From: Arcobacteraceae bacterium
GTDB taxonomy: Bacteria > Campylobacterota > Campylobacteria > Campylobacterales > Arcobacteraceae
Direction of reading: 5' to 3'
DNA length: 64,000 bases
NCBI GenBank assembly: GCA_028687375.1
Contig: JAQUAG010000004.1
Location: forward strand, 58,338-122,337
Shown here: positions 36,550 through 46,870 of the stretch, piece by piece
How positions within the stretch are numbered: position 1 is the stretch's first letter
Layout: every line of letters begins with the position of its first letter
Notes under the pieces: generated by a model
The model's input: the letters and a program-made list of their open reading frames with translations, nothing else
What the model was told of the DNA's origin: nothing
Databases searched by the model: none
Program-made: the position numbers and the translations under genes

Positions 36550-38063
36550 TGAGTGATATAATTCTCACTACCCTCAACGGTAGATATACTCATAGTAGTC
36601 TTGGGCTTCGTTACCTCCATGCAAACCTCAAAGAATTACAACCTCAAGCTCTTATCAAAGAGTATGTCATCAATGAGAAAATTCAAGATATTGCAGAAGA
36701 TATTTTAAAAGAGAATCCAAAAATTATTGCTATTGGTGTTTATATTTGGAATGCAAGTGATGTAAAAGAGCTTATTGAAGTTTTAAAAAAAGTAAGTCCA
36801 CAAACTATTATTATTTTAGGTGGTCCAGAGGTAAGCTATCAACCTTTTAGAGTTGATATGAGTAAAGCTGATTATGTTATCCAAGGGGAAGGGGAAATCC
36901 CTTTTTATGAACTCTGTCGTGATATTTTAGATAAGAAACAAATTGAAACCAAAATTTTCCCACCAAAACTCTATGATTTAAAAGATATCAAATTACCGTA
37001 TCAATACTACGATGAAAATGATATAAAAAATAGATATATTTATGTGGAAGCTTCAAGAGGATGTCCATTTTCTTGTGAATTTTGTCTCTCTTCAATCGAT
37101 AAACAAGTGCGAAATTTTAACCTTGATGAACTTTTACAAGAGTTTCAAACTTTATGGGATAAAGGAGTGAGAAATTTTAAGTTCATAGATCGAACTTTTA
37201 ATCTTGATATCAAGATGGCAAATACACTTTTAGATTTCTTTTTATCTAAAAATGAGCCATTTACGACCCATTTTGAAGTTATCCCTGACCATTTCCCAGC
37301 TGAACTCAAAGAACGAATAAAACAGTTTCCATCACACTCACTCCAGCTAGAAATTGGTATCCAAACACTTAAAAAAGATATCGCTAAAAATATCAAACGA
37401 AATCTCAATATTCCAAAAATAAAAGAGAATTTAGAGTTTTTAGAAAAAGAGACAAATGCACATATCCATCTTGATTTAATTATTGGACTTCCAGGGGAAA
37501 GTGTTGAGAGTTTTAGAGAAAACTTAGATTATCTATGTGGTTTGTCAAATAGTGAGATTCAGCTAGGGGTGCTTAAAAAACTATCAGGTACTACTTTAAA
37601 TCGTCACGATGAGCTTTTTGGTATGGTTTATAGTGATACTCCACCTTATGATATTTTGGCAAATAATATGATTCCATTTCAAGAGATGCAAGTGATGAAA
37701 CGATTTGCTAGATTTTGGGATTTGGTTTATAATAGTGGGAACTTTACAAAAACATTTAATCTTTTAGTAGAAAATAAAAGTGTATATGAAACTTTTTATC
37801 ATTTTTCAGATTGGCTCTATCGTCAAACATTTTCCACTTGGCAAATTTCACTTGATAGATTAGCTTTATTTTTATTTGATTATATGACAACTATCCAACA
37901 ATATGAAAAACAACAGATTGCTGATTTACTTGTAAGTGATATTTTAAAAGTTGGGGGGAGAAAACTTCCATCATTTTTACGAGAATATAGTGAAATTACA
38001 AGTAGTTTCGATAAAGTTCAAGTGGGAACGAAACAAAAAAGACAACAAAAAAGAACCCAGTAG
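36549..38063 (+). CDS. B12-binding domain radical SAM protein (DUF4080)
   Basis: A 504-residue protein. An N-terminal cobalamin-binding Rossmann domain (about residues 1-130, with IIILGGPEVSYQP) is followed by the radical SAM motif CPFSCEFCLSS near residue 175 and a C-terminal DUF4080-like helical domain. The substrate is unknown; this class often performs methylations or rearrangements. The start is GTG at 36549, sharing one base with the previous stop. Basic C-terminal tail (KQKRQQKRTQ). Confidence 0.85.
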   Translation: MSDIILTTLNGRYTHSSLGLRYLHANLKELQPQALIKEYVINEKIQDIAEDILKENPKIIAIGVYIWNASDVKELIEVLKKVSPQTIIILGGPEVSYQPFRVDMSKADYVIQGEGEIPFYELCRDILDKKQIETKIFPPKLYDLKDIKLPYQYYDENDIKNRYIYVEASRGCPFSCEFCLSSIDKQVRNFNLDELLQEFQTLWDKGVRNFKFIDRTFNLDIKMANTLLDFFLSKNEPFTTHFEVIPDHFPAELKERIKQFPSHSLQLEIGIQTLKKDIAKNIKRNLNIPKIKENLEFLEKETNAHIHLDLIIGLPGESVESFRENLDYLCGLSNSEIQLGVLKKLSGTTLNRHDELFGMVYSDTPPYDILANNMIPFQEMQVMKRFARFWDLVYNSGNFTKTFNLLVENKSVYETFYHFSDWLYRQTFSTWQISLDRLALFLFDYMTTIQQYEKQQIADLLVSDILKVGGRKLPSFLREYSEITSSFDKVQVGTKQKRQQKRTQ

Positions 38064-38068
38064 CTCTT

Positions 38069-38881
38069 TTAAATTTTAATAAGTATTTTATCTAATAATC
38101 GTGTGGATAATACTCTTTTAGCAAATCCTAAAAGATAAGTAGCTTTCGTTATGTAGTATCTTGGATTTACTTTTTTAGCTTTGATTATTTTCTCAACTAC
38201 TTTAGCTACTTCAATTGGAGGAAGATTAAAAGGAACATCACTTTTACTTGAATTTAAACTTTTATGATAAGTTTCTTTAAATCTTGAGTTTTCTATATTA
38301 ATATTTTCAATTGTTTTTTGCTTTGCATTTTTTCTAAAATCACTTGTGATTGGTCCTGTATTTAAAACTGTAATAGCAATATTAGTCCCTTCTAATTCAA
38401 GTCTCAAAGTATCACTAAGACCTTCAATAGCATATTTACTAGCATTATAAGCACCTCGAAGTTTTAAAGAAATAAGTCCCAATACTGAGCTATGATTAAT
38501 AATCTTTCCATACCCTTGAGCTTTCATAATAGGCAAAACTTGCATCATAACTTCATGAAGTCCAAAAACATTTGTCTCAAACTGCCCTCTTAAAATATCT
38601 GTTTTGATATCTTCTACTGCTCCTGGTTGTCCAAATCCAGCATTATTAAACACTACATCAAGCGTTCCACCAGTAAGTTTTAATATCTCTTCTAGTGTAT
38701 TTGAAATAGTTTCTTTTTTTGTTACATCCAAATAAAAAGCTTCAAATCCATCATGTTTAAGTTTCTCTACATCAGCTTCTTTTCTAGCAGTGGCAAAAAC
38801 TCTATATCCAGAAGATTTCAAATAATAAGCTGTTGCCTCCCCTATTCCAGAACTACAACCTGTAATTAAAACACTTTTCAT
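38069..38881 (-). CDS. Short-chain dehydrogenase/reductase
   Basis: A 270-residue NAD(P)-dependent oxidoreductase. The cofactor motif is TGCSSGIGEAT, the structural NNAG is in VVFNNAGFGQ, and the catalytic Ser and YxxxK are in HSSVLG and YNASKYAIEG. The N-terminal Arg after ATARKE suggests NADP(H) preference. Substrate unknown. Last gene of the dnaE-surE-psd operon; the stop lies 5 bp from the convergent B12 radical SAM stop. Confidence 0.9.
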   Translation of the reverse strand: MKSVLITGCSSGIGEATAYYLKSSGYRVFATARKEADVEKLKHDGFEAFYLDVTKKETISNTLEEILKLTGGTLDVVFNNAGFGQPGAVEDIKTDILRGQFETNVFGLHEVMMQVLPIMKAQGYGKIINHSSVLGLISLKLRGAYNASKYAIEGLSDTLRLELEGTNIAITVLNTGPITSDFRKNAKQKTIENINIENSRFKETYHKSLNSSKSDVPFNLPPIEVAKVVEKIIKAKKVNPRYYITKATYLLGFAKRVLSTRLLDKILIKI

Positions 38882-38896
38882 AATCTTCTTTATTAT

Positions 38897-39709
38897 TTAT
38901 TTTAAAATAGCAATAATATCTGTAAATCGCACTTTTGTATCTTCAAGATTTTCTAACTCAACCATATCTTTTTCCCAAAAAAGAAGCACAGTTGAGCCCA
39001 TTTTAAAATGTCCTAAACATTCCCCTTTTTTGATATATAAATCATCATATTCAAATACTTCTATTTGACTTGCCCCATCATTTGTAGCAACTCTTGGCTC
39101 AAAATCAAACACCATTTTCCCAACATTTAAAGCTCCAATGTATGCCATATAAAAAAGTTTGTTATCACTTGTTACACACTCTAGAATAACCCTTTCATTC
39201 TCTACAAAAAGTTCATCTTGTTTATTTAAGTATGTGAAATTAACTGGATAAAGTTTCCCTGGAACATAGATAAGTTTAGTCACTTTTGCACTATATGGAC
39301 TATGATATCTATGGTAATCTTTTGGGCTAAGATAAAAATTCATGAAAGTTCCATTTTTAAGTCTTTCAATATTTTCTTTTACTACATTTGATGTAAAAAG
39401 TCTCTCTATACTATATTGCATCCCTTTTATTTGTAAAGCAATCCCGTCTTCTATAGCACCTTGAGCACTTACATAACTATCAGCAACACAGATAAAATTT
39501 GCATCACTCTCATCAAAAGTTCTCTCTTTTACTAAAGCTCTTGTAAAAAGAGCATTGAGTGTTTTGTAACTTGATGGAGATTGAAATTCAGACATATCAA
39601 GTCCTAAAATATTCACATAACTATTATTTATAAAGTTTTGAATAGGTTTTGGAAACTCTTTTGAAGCAAATTTGTGAAAATTTTGTGAAATCTTATTTGT
39701 AATATGCAT
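38897..39709 (-). CDS. psd: Phosphatidylserine decarboxylase
   Basis: Converts phosphatidylserine to phosphatidylethanolamine at the inner membrane. The self-cleaving pyruvoyl site is the GST of HFKMGSTVLLFW near the C-terminus: cleavage before Ser makes the alpha chain. Upstream YLSPKDYHRYHSP supplies the conserved His residues. 270 residues is normal for the short bacterial form. 15 bp upstream of the SDR gene. Confidence 0.94.
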   Translation of the reverse strand: MHITNKISQNFHKFASKEFPKPIQNFINNSYVNILGLDMSEFQSPSSYKTLNALFTRALVKERTFDESDANFICVADSYVSAQGAIEDGIALQIKGMQYSIERLFTSNVVKENIERLKNGTFMNFYLSPKDYHRYHSPYSAKVTKLIYVPGKLYPVNFTYLNKQDELFVENERVILECVTSDNKLFYMAYIGALNVGKMVFDFEPRVATNDGASQIEVFEYDDLYIKKGECLGHFKMGSTVLLFWEKDMVELENLEDTKVRFTDIIAILK

Positions 39710-39714
39710 AAGAA

Positions 39715-39978
39715 TTAAACCTTAGTTGTAAGTTCGTGCTTTAATTTTTCAGCATTGAGTTTTTTGATAGTTGTTTGTTCAATTTCATCAAATCTTTCAT
39801 CATCACTTTTAAGCTCTTTTTGCATTAGCTCTTTTTCAACACCTTCCATCTTCATCATATAGTATTTGAACTCTTTTTTAGTCAATCTTTTTTTAAGTAT
39901 CTCTATAATTTCATCTTCACTTTTCAATTCTCTATTTAAGATTTTTATATCCGCTTTTAACATATTGTAAATTGTCAT
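39715..39978 (-). CDS. Small charged helical protein, unknown
   Basis: 87 residues, rich in Lys and Glu, predicted as two or three coiled helices (IKILNRELKSEDEIIEILKK; KELMQKELKSDDERFDEIEQ). The short motif ELKSxDE occurs twice, about 40 residues apart. No domain recognised. It begins directly after surE and lies 5 bp before psd, so its expression is tied to both. Confidence 0.6.
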   Translation of the reverse strand: MTIYNMLKADIKILNRELKSEDEIIEILKKRLTKKEFKYYMMKMEGVEKELMQKELKSDDERFDEIEQTTIKKLNAEKLKHELTTKV

Positions 39979-40770
39979 TTATTGCTCCATCCAGTTTTTT
40001 AATTTTTCTATATCATCATAACTTGTCATATCAAGTTTTATTGGGGTAATTGATACATAATTTTCATTTACCGCTTCAAAATCACAAAGTCCATCATCAC
40101 TCTCCCAAATCAAAGGGTGCAATCCAATCCAATGGAACTCATTTCCTTTTGGGTCATGATAGGTTCTATAGTCATTTCCATAGTTTCTATACCCAGCTTT
40201 TGTTATCCTCATTCCACTACACTCTTCAATGCCACATGGTGGAATATTGATATTTAAAAGCTTTCGTTTTCCCAAAGGAAACTCATCATTTAAAATTTTT
40301 CGAACTATATCTAAAATAGACTTTTTAGCTAATGAATAGTCCCAAATATCAACAATCTCTTTGATTTTATTATCAAGAACTTGAGATATGGCAATTGCTG
40401 GAACCCCTTGAAGCACAGCTTCCATAGCACCAGCAACCGTTCCGCTATAAGTGATATCTTCCCCCATATTAGACCCAACATTTATTCCACTTATCACCAA
40501 ATCAGGTAACTTTCCATCCCCAAATAAAGTATGAAGTCCTAAAAATATACAATCGGTTGGTGTTCCATCTTCAAGCATATATCTATCATCACCAAAACTT
40601 TTAAATCGCAAAGGATGGGTAAGTGTCATACTATGAGCACAAGCTGATTTATTACTTGCTGGTGCAACAACTACTACATTAGCTATTGGTTCAAGTGCCT
40701 CTACAAGATGTTTTAATCCAACAGCATCAAATCCATCATCATTTGTTATAAGTATATTCTTTTTACTCAA
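39979..40770 (-). CDS. surE: 5'/3'-nucleotidase SurE
   Basis: Metal-dependent survival protein that dephosphorylates nucleoside monophosphates. The N-terminal ITNDDGFDAVGLKHL holds the metal-binding Asp pair, PASNKSACAHSMTL is the loop with the conserved Ser, and SGINVGSNMGEDITYSGTV is the signature Asn-rich block. 263 residues is normal. It overlaps the dnaE end by 8 bp. Confidence 0.95.
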   Translation of the reverse strand: MSKKNILITNDDGFDAVGLKHLVEALEPIANVVVVAPASNKSACAHSMTLTHPLRFKSFGDDRYMLEDGTPTDCIFLGLHTLFGDGKLPDLVISGINVGSNMGEDITYSGTVAGAMEAVLQGVPAIAISQVLDNKIKEIVDIWDYSLAKKSILDIVRKILNDEFPLGKRKLLNINIPPCGIEECSGMRITKAGYRNYGNDYRTYHDPKGNEFHWIGLHPLIWESDDGLCDFEAVNENYVSITPIKLDMTSYDDIEKLKNWMEQ

Positions 40771-43700
40771 TGTAAACTCCCTCTAATTCTTTTAATAATC
40801 TTTCACAATCTTTATTTATTTTGTATCCGCTATCTATTTCAATATTTCCCAATTTTGATGTGATAGTTAAAACAACATCTCTTTTCCCTTGATTTTGTGA
40901 AATCACCTCAAAAAGTCTATACAAGATTGCCTCATCCTCACTAAATGGGATATGCACCACTAAAGCTGGTTGCATTTCAACCGCTTTTTTTATTTTGAGT
41001 TTTTCTGTTTTTGCATCTTTGAGTGATTCTACTTTTCGTACATTAAATCGCACTCCAAAATCATTTACCGTAACACTTACCTTAAAAGCAAGTGGTTTAT
41101 CAAGGTCAAAATCATCTTCAAGTTGTTTTAACATATTATCAAAAAGCATCAAATCAAAACTTCCATGAAGGTCAATCACCGTCACAATACCAAGAGGTTG
41201 CCCTTTTTTTGATGTTTTTTTAGCAATATTTTCAATTTTCCCTACAAGGAGCGTTTCACTTCCATCGGTAAGTTCATCAATTTGGGAACTTAATGTGTAG
41301 TTAATCTCATCAAATTGCTCCCTATATCTATCTAAAGGATGTCCTGAAACATAAAATCCAAGTGATTCTTTCTCCATCTCAAGAATCTCTTTTGCATCAA
41401 ACTCTGGCATATCTTTGATAGTTATCTCAATAGTTGTCATCTCTTCATCATCACCAAATAAACTTCCAACAACTTGTTTTTTCGCATCTCCAGCTTTTTT
41501 AACTGCTTCAACTATCTCCTCAATTTGCTCTATAATAGCTCGTCTTGTATACCCAAAACAATCCAAAGCTCCCGATTTTGCTAAAGTTTCTATAACCCTT
41601 TTATTTACTTTACTTCCATCTATTCGACTTACAAAATCACTTAAATCTTTGAATTCCCCTTCAAGTCTTGCTTTTAAAATAGAGTTAATCGCAACATCTC
41701 CAGCACCCTTTAAGGCACCCATCCCAAACATTACAACCTCTTTGCTTTCGAGTGTTTCAGCACTAAAAACAAGGTCTGATTTGTTGATGTGTGGTGGTAC
41801 AAGTGCATATCCAAGTCGTTTCACTTCATCAACATATTTAACAACTTTATCGGTATTATCTTTTTCACTTGTAAGGAGTGCTGCCATAAACTCTGTCGTA
41901 TAATAGGCTTTCAGATATGAGGTGTAAAAAGTTACCATTGCATACGCTGCAGAGTGGGATTTATTAAATCCATATCCAGCAAACTTTACAATCAAATCAA
42001 AGAGCTCTTCGCAATGTTCTCGAACAAATCCTTTTTTTACCCCACCATCAGCAAATTCATCTTTAAGTTTGTCCATCTCCTCTTTGATTTTTTTCCCCAT
42101 AGCTCGACGAACTAAGTCCGCACCACCAAGGGAAAATCCACCGATAACTTGCACAATTTGCATAACTTGCTCTTGATAAACAATAACCCCATAAGTTGGT
42201 TCAAGGATGGGTTTGAGTGGTGTTTCAAACTCATCGTAAAAATAGTCAATCTTAGCTCGACCATGTTTTCTATCGATAAAGTCATCAAGCATCCCTGATT
42301 CCATAGGTCCTGGACGATAGAGTGCAAGTACCGCAATAATATCTTCAAAATTAGAGGGCTTTAGCCTTTTATTTAAATCTTGCATCCCTGAAGACTCTAT
42401 TTGAAATAATCCTATCGTATGCCCCGTTTGGATTAAGTCATACACCCCTTTATCATTGACATCTTGTTCGATAAAGTTGATACGATTTCCATGCCTTTTT
42501 TCTATCAGTTGCAAAGCACCTTCGATAACAGTAAGTGTTTTGAGTCCCAAAAAGTCGAATTTGATTAAGTCAACATCTTCAACATATTTTCCATTGTATT
42601 GTGTTGCGATAGTATCCATTCCACTTGGTTTAAAAAGTGGCGTTTTCAGATAAAGTGGTTCATTTGAGATAACAACTCCAGCTGCATGCGTTCCAGCATT
42701 TCTGTTAAGTCCTTCTAAAGCAAGAGCATATTCCCAAACTCTAGCTGCTTTTGGGTCTCTTTCACATAACTCTTTTATCTTAGGCTCTTTTTCCCATGAA
42801 TCTTTGAGGTTTATTCCTAATTCATCAGGGATAAGTTTCGCCATCGCATCCGCATCTTTATATGCCATATCAAGAACTCTTGCGACATCTCGTATCACCC
42901 CTTTTGCTAAAAGTTTTCCAAAAGTGATAATCTGAGCTACATTCACCCGTCCATACTTTTCTACAACATAGTCGATAACCTCTTGACGACGAGCTTGACA
43001 AAAGTCCATATCAATATCGGGCATAGAAACCCGTTCAGGATTGAGGAACCTCTCAAAAAGAAGTCCATATGGCATAGGGTCGATATCGGTAATAAAGAGG
43101 CAAAATGCAACTAAACTTCCAGCAGCTGACCCACGCCCAGGACCAACTGGGATACGATGGATTTTTGCATAAGCGACAAAATCCCAAACGATTAGCATAT
43201 ATCCAGGGAATTTCATATTGTTGATGATATCTATCTCAACTCTCAACCTATCTCTATACTCTTGATGTTTATGAGATGGGACAATTTCAAGTCTTTTTTC
43301 TAATCCCTTAAGACACTCAAATTCAAATAAAACTTTATCGTTTTCTAGTGAATATTCAATCGTAGGTTCTGGTAAAGAGATATTTTGAAGTTCCGCTTTT
43401 TCCCTTGTAAATTTAAAATTTGGGGGTGTTGGATTTCCAAGTTTTATCTCAAGATTGCATTTTTCCACTATCTCCATAGTGTTTGAAAGTGCTTCTGGGA
43501 TATCAGCATAGAGTTTTGCCATTTGTTCTGGTGATTTTACATAAAACTCATGGACACTGTGTCGCATACGATTAGGGTCATCATAGAGTTTATTCATAGC
43601 TATACACATAAATGCTTCATGTGCTTCTGCATCTTTTTGTTCTGTATAGTGGGTATCATTAGTTGCGACTATTTTTATCCCTGTTTCAAGGGAAAGTTTA

Positions 43701-44308
43701 ATAATTTGACTATCAATAAAAAGTTGATCATCAATTCCATGTCGCATTATCTCAAGGTAAAAATCTTCACCAAAAATCTCTTTGTATTCTAAAGCTATCT
43801 TTTTTGCTTCTTCATACCCTTTTGCACCATTTTTAACATTTCTTTCACTATTAATATTTAAGTGCCAATTTATCTCACCTTGTAAACAAGCAGCTGTGCA
43901 AACAAGCCCTTGCGCATTTTCTTTTAAAAGATTTTTATTTATCCTTGGATAATAGTAAAATCCTTCCATATAAGCTTTACTACTTAGATACATTAAGTTT
44001 TTATATCCAATATCATTTTTTGCATACAAACAAAGGTGAAATCTTCTTTTGGTTGTCTTATCTCCAATATCTTCTTCATTATGGATATAAGCTTCCATCC
44101 CAATAATAGGCTTAATTCCCTCTTTTTTCATTGTATTATAAAAAGTGATTGTTCCGAACATATTTCCATGATCTGTCATTGCAACGCTTGTCATTCCAAG
44201 TTCTTTGATCTTTTTAGCAAGTACAGGAATTTTATTTGCACCATCTAGCATTGAAAACTCTGTATGAAGATGAAGATGGGTAAATTGTGGAATTGATTTT
44301 GATGACAT
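40763..44308 (-). CDS. dnaE: DNA polymerase III subunit alpha
   Basis: Replicative polymerase, 1181 residues. The N-terminal PHP domain begins FTHLHLHTEFSMLDGANKI. The palm catalytic Asp pair is in MPDIDMDFCQARR, GPGRGSAAGSLVAF is the fingers motif, and NAGTHAAGVVIS follows. Helix-hairpin-helix and OB-fold domains occupy the C-terminal 300 residues (LLVGKIENIAKK). It leads an operon dnaE-surE-unknown-psd-SDR. TAAAAT about 35 bp upstream could be the -10. Confidence 0.97.
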   Translation of the reverse strand: MSSKSIPQFTHLHLHTEFSMLDGANKIPVLAKKIKELGMTSVAMTDHGNMFGTITFYNTMKKEGIKPIIGMEAYIHNEEDIGDKTTKRRFHLCLYAKNDIGYKNLMYLSSKAYMEGFYYYPRINKNLLKENAQGLVCTAACLQGEINWHLNINSERNVKNGAKGYEEAKKIALEYKEIFGEDFYLEIMRHGIDDQLFIDSQIIKLSLETGIKIVATNDTHYTEQKDAEAHEAFMCIAMNKLYDDPNRMRHSVHEFYVKSPEQMAKLYADIPEALSNTMEIVEKCNLEIKLGNPTPPNFKFTREKAELQNISLPEPTIEYSLENDKVLFEFECLKGLEKRLEIVPSHKHQEYRDRLRVEIDIINNMKFPGYMLIVWDFVAYAKIHRIPVGPGRGSAAGSLVAFCLFITDIDPMPYGLLFERFLNPERVSMPDIDMDFCQARRQEVIDYVVEKYGRVNVAQIITFGKLLAKGVIRDVARVLDMAYKDADAMAKLIPDELGINLKDSWEKEPKIKELCERDPKAARVWEYALALEGLNRNAGTHAAGVVISNEPLYLKTPLFKPSGMDTIATQYNGKYVEDVDLIKFDFLGLKTLTVIEGALQLIEKRHGNRINFIEQDVNDKGVYDLIQTGHTIGLFQIESSGMQDLNKRLKPSNFEDIIAVLALYRPGPMESGMLDDFIDRKHGRAKIDYFYDEFETPLKPILEPTYGVIVYQEQVMQIVQVIGGFSLGGADLVRRAMGKKIKEEMDKLKDEFADGGVKKGFVREHCEELFDLIVKFAGYGFNKSHSAAYAMVTFYTSYLKAYYTTEFMAALLTSEKDNTDKVVKYVDEVKRLGYALVPPHINKSDLVFSAETLESKEVVMFGMGALKGAGDVAINSILKARLEGEFKDLSDFVSRIDGSKVNKRVIETLAKSGALDCFGYTRRAIIEQIEEIVEAVKKAGDAKKQVVGSLFGDDEEMTTIEITIKDMPEFDAKEILEMEKESLGFYVSGHPLDRYREQFDEINYTLSSQIDELTDGSETLLVGKIENIAKKTSKKGQPLGIVTVIDLHGSFDLMLFDNMLKQLEDDFDLDKPLAFKVSVTVNDFGVRFNVRKVESLKDAKTEKLKIKKAVEMQPALVVHIPFSEDEAILYRLFEVISQNQGKRDVVLTITSKLGNIEIDSGYKINKDCERLLKELEGVYIE

Positions 44309-44381
44309 TTTTATACTTTTTTCTTAAATTTATGAACTCTGATTTTATCTAATTAGCTCTAAAAAAGGGATAAAAATAGCA

Positions 44382-44421
44382 TAAAAAAAGGCTAGTAGAA
44401 AAATCTACTAGCCTTTTAAAA
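44382..44421 (-). terminator. Terminator after rplQ
   Basis: Stem AAAAGGCTAGTAGA / TCTACTAGCCTTTT with an A-rich loop, flanked by A and T tracts so that it can work on both strands. It ends the rpmJ-rplQ operon. Confidence 0.9.
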
Positions 44422-44434
44422 AAATCACTTTTGA

Positions 44435-44785
44435 TTATACAAAAGAGATGTATGCCATTTGTGTAGCATCACCTTTTCTAATTCTTGTTTTGATAACAGA
44501 TGTATAACCACCGTTTCTTTCAAGGTATTTAGGAGCGATTTCGTTCATTAATTTTTTTGTTGCTTCTTTATCTTGAAGAGCAGCAAATACTATTCTGTGT
44601 GCATTTAAATCATTTACTCTAGCTTGAGTAACTAATTTTTCAACAAATCTTTTTAATTCTTTTGCTTTTGGCAAAGTAGTTTCAATTTTTTCTCTTTCGA
44701 TAATAGCAATACTTAAATTTTTAAGTAATGCTTTTCTGTGAGAAGAAGTTCTACTAAGCTTTCTATATCCATGCTTATGTCTCAT
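44435..44785 (-). CDS. rplQ: 50S ribosomal protein L17
   Basis: 116 residues beginning [20 protein letters not shown], the universal L17 start. It lines the exit-tunnel region of the large subunit. Last gene of the alpha operon, 20 bp after rpoA, with a terminator 15 bp downstream. Confidence 0.98.
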   Translation of the reverse strand: MRHKHGYRKLSRTSSHRKALLKNLSIAIIEREKIETTLPKAKELKRFVEKLVTQARVNDLNAHRIVFAALQDKEATKKLMNEIAPKYLERNGGYTSVIKTRIRKGDATQMAYISFV

Positions 44786-44805
44786 ACTTATCCTTCTTTA
44801 TATTC

Positions 44806-45810
44806 TTAAGCTTTTAATTGCTCAAGTTTTTTTCTTAAAGCTGAAGCTACATCTTCAGGTAAAGTACCTTCGATTGGAAAACCGATAGATGCAAATTTCT
44901 CAGCTATTTCATCAAGAGATTTTTTACCTAAATTTTTAATATTTCTAACTTCAACTTCACTCATCAATGCCAAATCACCAACATATTTAATTTTAGCTCT
45001 ATCTAAAGAGTTAAAACTTCTAGCACTAAGATCTAAATCTTCAATTTTAACAATCAAATCTTTTAAATCTACATTGCTCTCTTCAAATGTATTTTCAACA
45101 ATTTGTACATCTGAAAGATTAAATACTTTGTTAAATACAGACATTTGATCATACATAATAGCTACAGATTCTTTAAAAGCATCTAGTGGAGCTATTTGAC
45201 CATTTGTCTCTACAACAAACACAACTTTTTCAAAGTTTGGATTGTCTTCAACAAGCATTTTTTCTATCTCGTATGTTACTTTTCTAACTGGAGAAAAGAA
45301 AGCATCAATAGGAATATATTCTTTTGCTACCATTCCTCTAATCTCTTCACTAGAAACATAACCAATACCTTTTTGTACAATAATTGAAAATGTTAAACTA
45401 AAATCATCATTTATTGTTGCTAAATATGCATCACCATTAATAACCGTTAAATCATCATTTGATAATTCAGCTCCAGTTATAGTTTGTTTAGAGTTAAATG
45501 TATATTTAATTTCAACTCTATCTTCTCCATTATTTATTTTAAATCTCATGTTTTTAAGATTTATAATAAATATAGAGATATCTTCTAGCATACCTCTTAC
45601 AGTATCGAATTCGTGTGCCGCACCTTCAATATGAACTGCGATTACAGAATATCCAACAGAACTACTCATTAAAAGTCTTCTAATTGGATGAGCTAAAGTG
45701 ATACCATATCCACTTTCAAAAGGATAAGCACTTATTTTTGCCACATTTTGTGAAATTTTCTCAATTGCCACTTCTGTTGGTAAAAACGGAGCCGTTACAA
45801 ATTTTTTCAT
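44806..45810 (-). CDS. rpoA: RNA polymerase subunit alpha
   Basis: 334 residues. The N-terminal dimerisation domain contains TLAHPIRRLLMSSSVGYSV. After a linker near residue 235, the C-terminal domain has the helix-hairpin-helix block VRNIKNLGKKSLDEIAEK that contacts UP elements and activators. It lies in the standard order between rpsD and rplQ. Confidence 0.98.
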   Translation of the reverse strand: MKKFVTAPFLPTEVAIEKISQNVAKISAYPFESGYGITLAHPIRRLLMSSSVGYSVIAVHIEGAAHEFDTVRGMLEDISIFIINLKNMRFKINNGEDRVEIKYTFNSKQTITGAELSNDDLTVINGDAYLATINDDFSLTFSIIVQKGIGYVSSEEIRGMVAKEYIPIDAFFSPVRKVTYEIEKMLVEDNPNFEKVVFVVETNGQIAPLDAFKESVAIMYDQMSVFNKVFNLSDVQIVENTFEESNVDLKDLIVKIEDLDLSARSFNSLDRAKIKYVGDLALMSEVEVRNIKNLGKKSLDEIAEKFASIGFPIEGTLPEDVASALRKKLEQLKA

Positions 45811-45829
45811 TCTTTATCCTTTTTGTTTA

Positions 45830-46456
45830 CTATTTTGAATATAACTCAACTATTAATCTTTCTTGTACTGGAATAACAACTTCTTCTCTAGTTGGAATTC
45901 TTGTAAATATACCAAATACTTTCTCTTTATCAACACTAACCCAATCAACCATTCCTGTTTGATTTGTAAGTTCTAAAGCTCTTACGATTTGTGTATTTGA
46001 TTTAGATTTTTCTCTAATTTCAATTTTTTGTCCAGCTTTTACCACAAAAGAAGGGATGTCAACTTTTTTACCATCAACTAAAACATGTCCATGAGTTACA
46101 AATTGTCTAGCATTTGCTCTAGTTGTAGCAAATCCCATTCTAAATACAACATTGTCAAGTCTTGTTTCAATTAAAGTGATTAAGTTAGATCCAGTATTAC
46201 CTTCTCTTCTTGCAGCTTCTTTAAAGTATTTTCTGAATTGTTTTTCAGGGATACCATAAAGAATTTTTGCTTTTTGTTTCTCTTGTAATTGTTGACCATA
46301 CTCAGATAATTTAGTTCTTCTTTGTCCATGTTGCCCAGGAGCAAATGGTCTTTTTTCTAAAGCACTTTTACCATTAAGTCTTCTCTCACCTTTTAAACCA
46401 AGGTCAGCATTAAGTCTTCTTTCTAATTTTTCTACAGGTCCTCTATATCTTGCCAT
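45830..46456 (-). CDS. rpsD: 30S ribosomal protein S4
   Basis: 208 residues with the S4 start [19 protein letters not shown] and the S4 RNA-binding domain ([20 protein letters not shown]). Nucleates 16S rRNA assembly and in many bacteria represses the alpha operon translationally. The zinc-type Cys residues found in some S4 proteins are absent. Confidence 0.98.
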   Translation of the reverse strand: MARYRGPVEKLERRLNADLGLKGERRLNGKSALEKRPFAPGQHGQRRTKLSEYGQQLQEKQKAKILYGIPEKQFRKYFKEAARREGNTGSNLITLIETRLDNVVFRMGFATTRANARQFVTHGHVLVDGKKVDIPSFVVKAGQKIEIREKSKSNTQIVRALELTNQTGMVDWVSVDKEKVFGIFTRIPTREEVVIPVQERLIVELYSK

Positions 46457-46466
46457 GCTTTACTCC

Positions 46467-46859
46467 TTACACTCTTCTTCTTTTAGGAGGTCTACAACCG
46501 TTATGTGGTAAAGGAGTAACATCTTTAAACCATTTAACTGTAATACCTTCTGTAGAACCAATTGCTTTAACAGCTGTATCTCGTCCAGAACCAGGTCCTT
46601 GTACTTTGATACCTACATTTTTAATCCCATGTTCAATAGCTTTAGCTATCGCACTTTCCGCTGCTGCTTGAGCTGCAAACGGTGTAGATTTTTTACTACC
46701 TTTAAAACCAAGATTTCCAGCACTTGCCCAAGAAATTGCATTTCCTGCATTGTCAGTTACTGTAACCATTGTATTATTAAATGTTGCAGCAATATGTACT
46801 ATACCATCAGCAATATTTTTTCTTACAACTTTTTTTCTAGTTACTTTTCTTTTTGCCAT
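46467..46859 (-). CDS. rpsK: 30S ribosomal protein S11
   Basis: 130 residues. [33 protein letters not shown] and the C-terminal [18 protein letters not shown] are the S11 signatures. Forms part of the small-subunit platform. Gap of 10 bp to rpsD. Confidence 0.98.
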   Translation of the reverse strand: MAKRKVTRKKVVRKNIADGIVHIAATFNNTMVTVTDNAGNAISWASAGNLGFKGSKKSTPFAAQAAAESAIAKAIEHGIKNVGIKVQGPGSGRDTAVKAIGSTEGITVKWFKDVTPLPHNGCRPPKRRRV

Positions 46860-46870
46860 AATTTTATCCC

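Noticed and set aside
41415..41903. Long open frame (162 codons) opposite dnaE
   Set aside because: Lies wholly antisense to conserved dnaE sequence, has Ser/Thr/Leu-rich shadow composition and no ribosome binding site or known domain.
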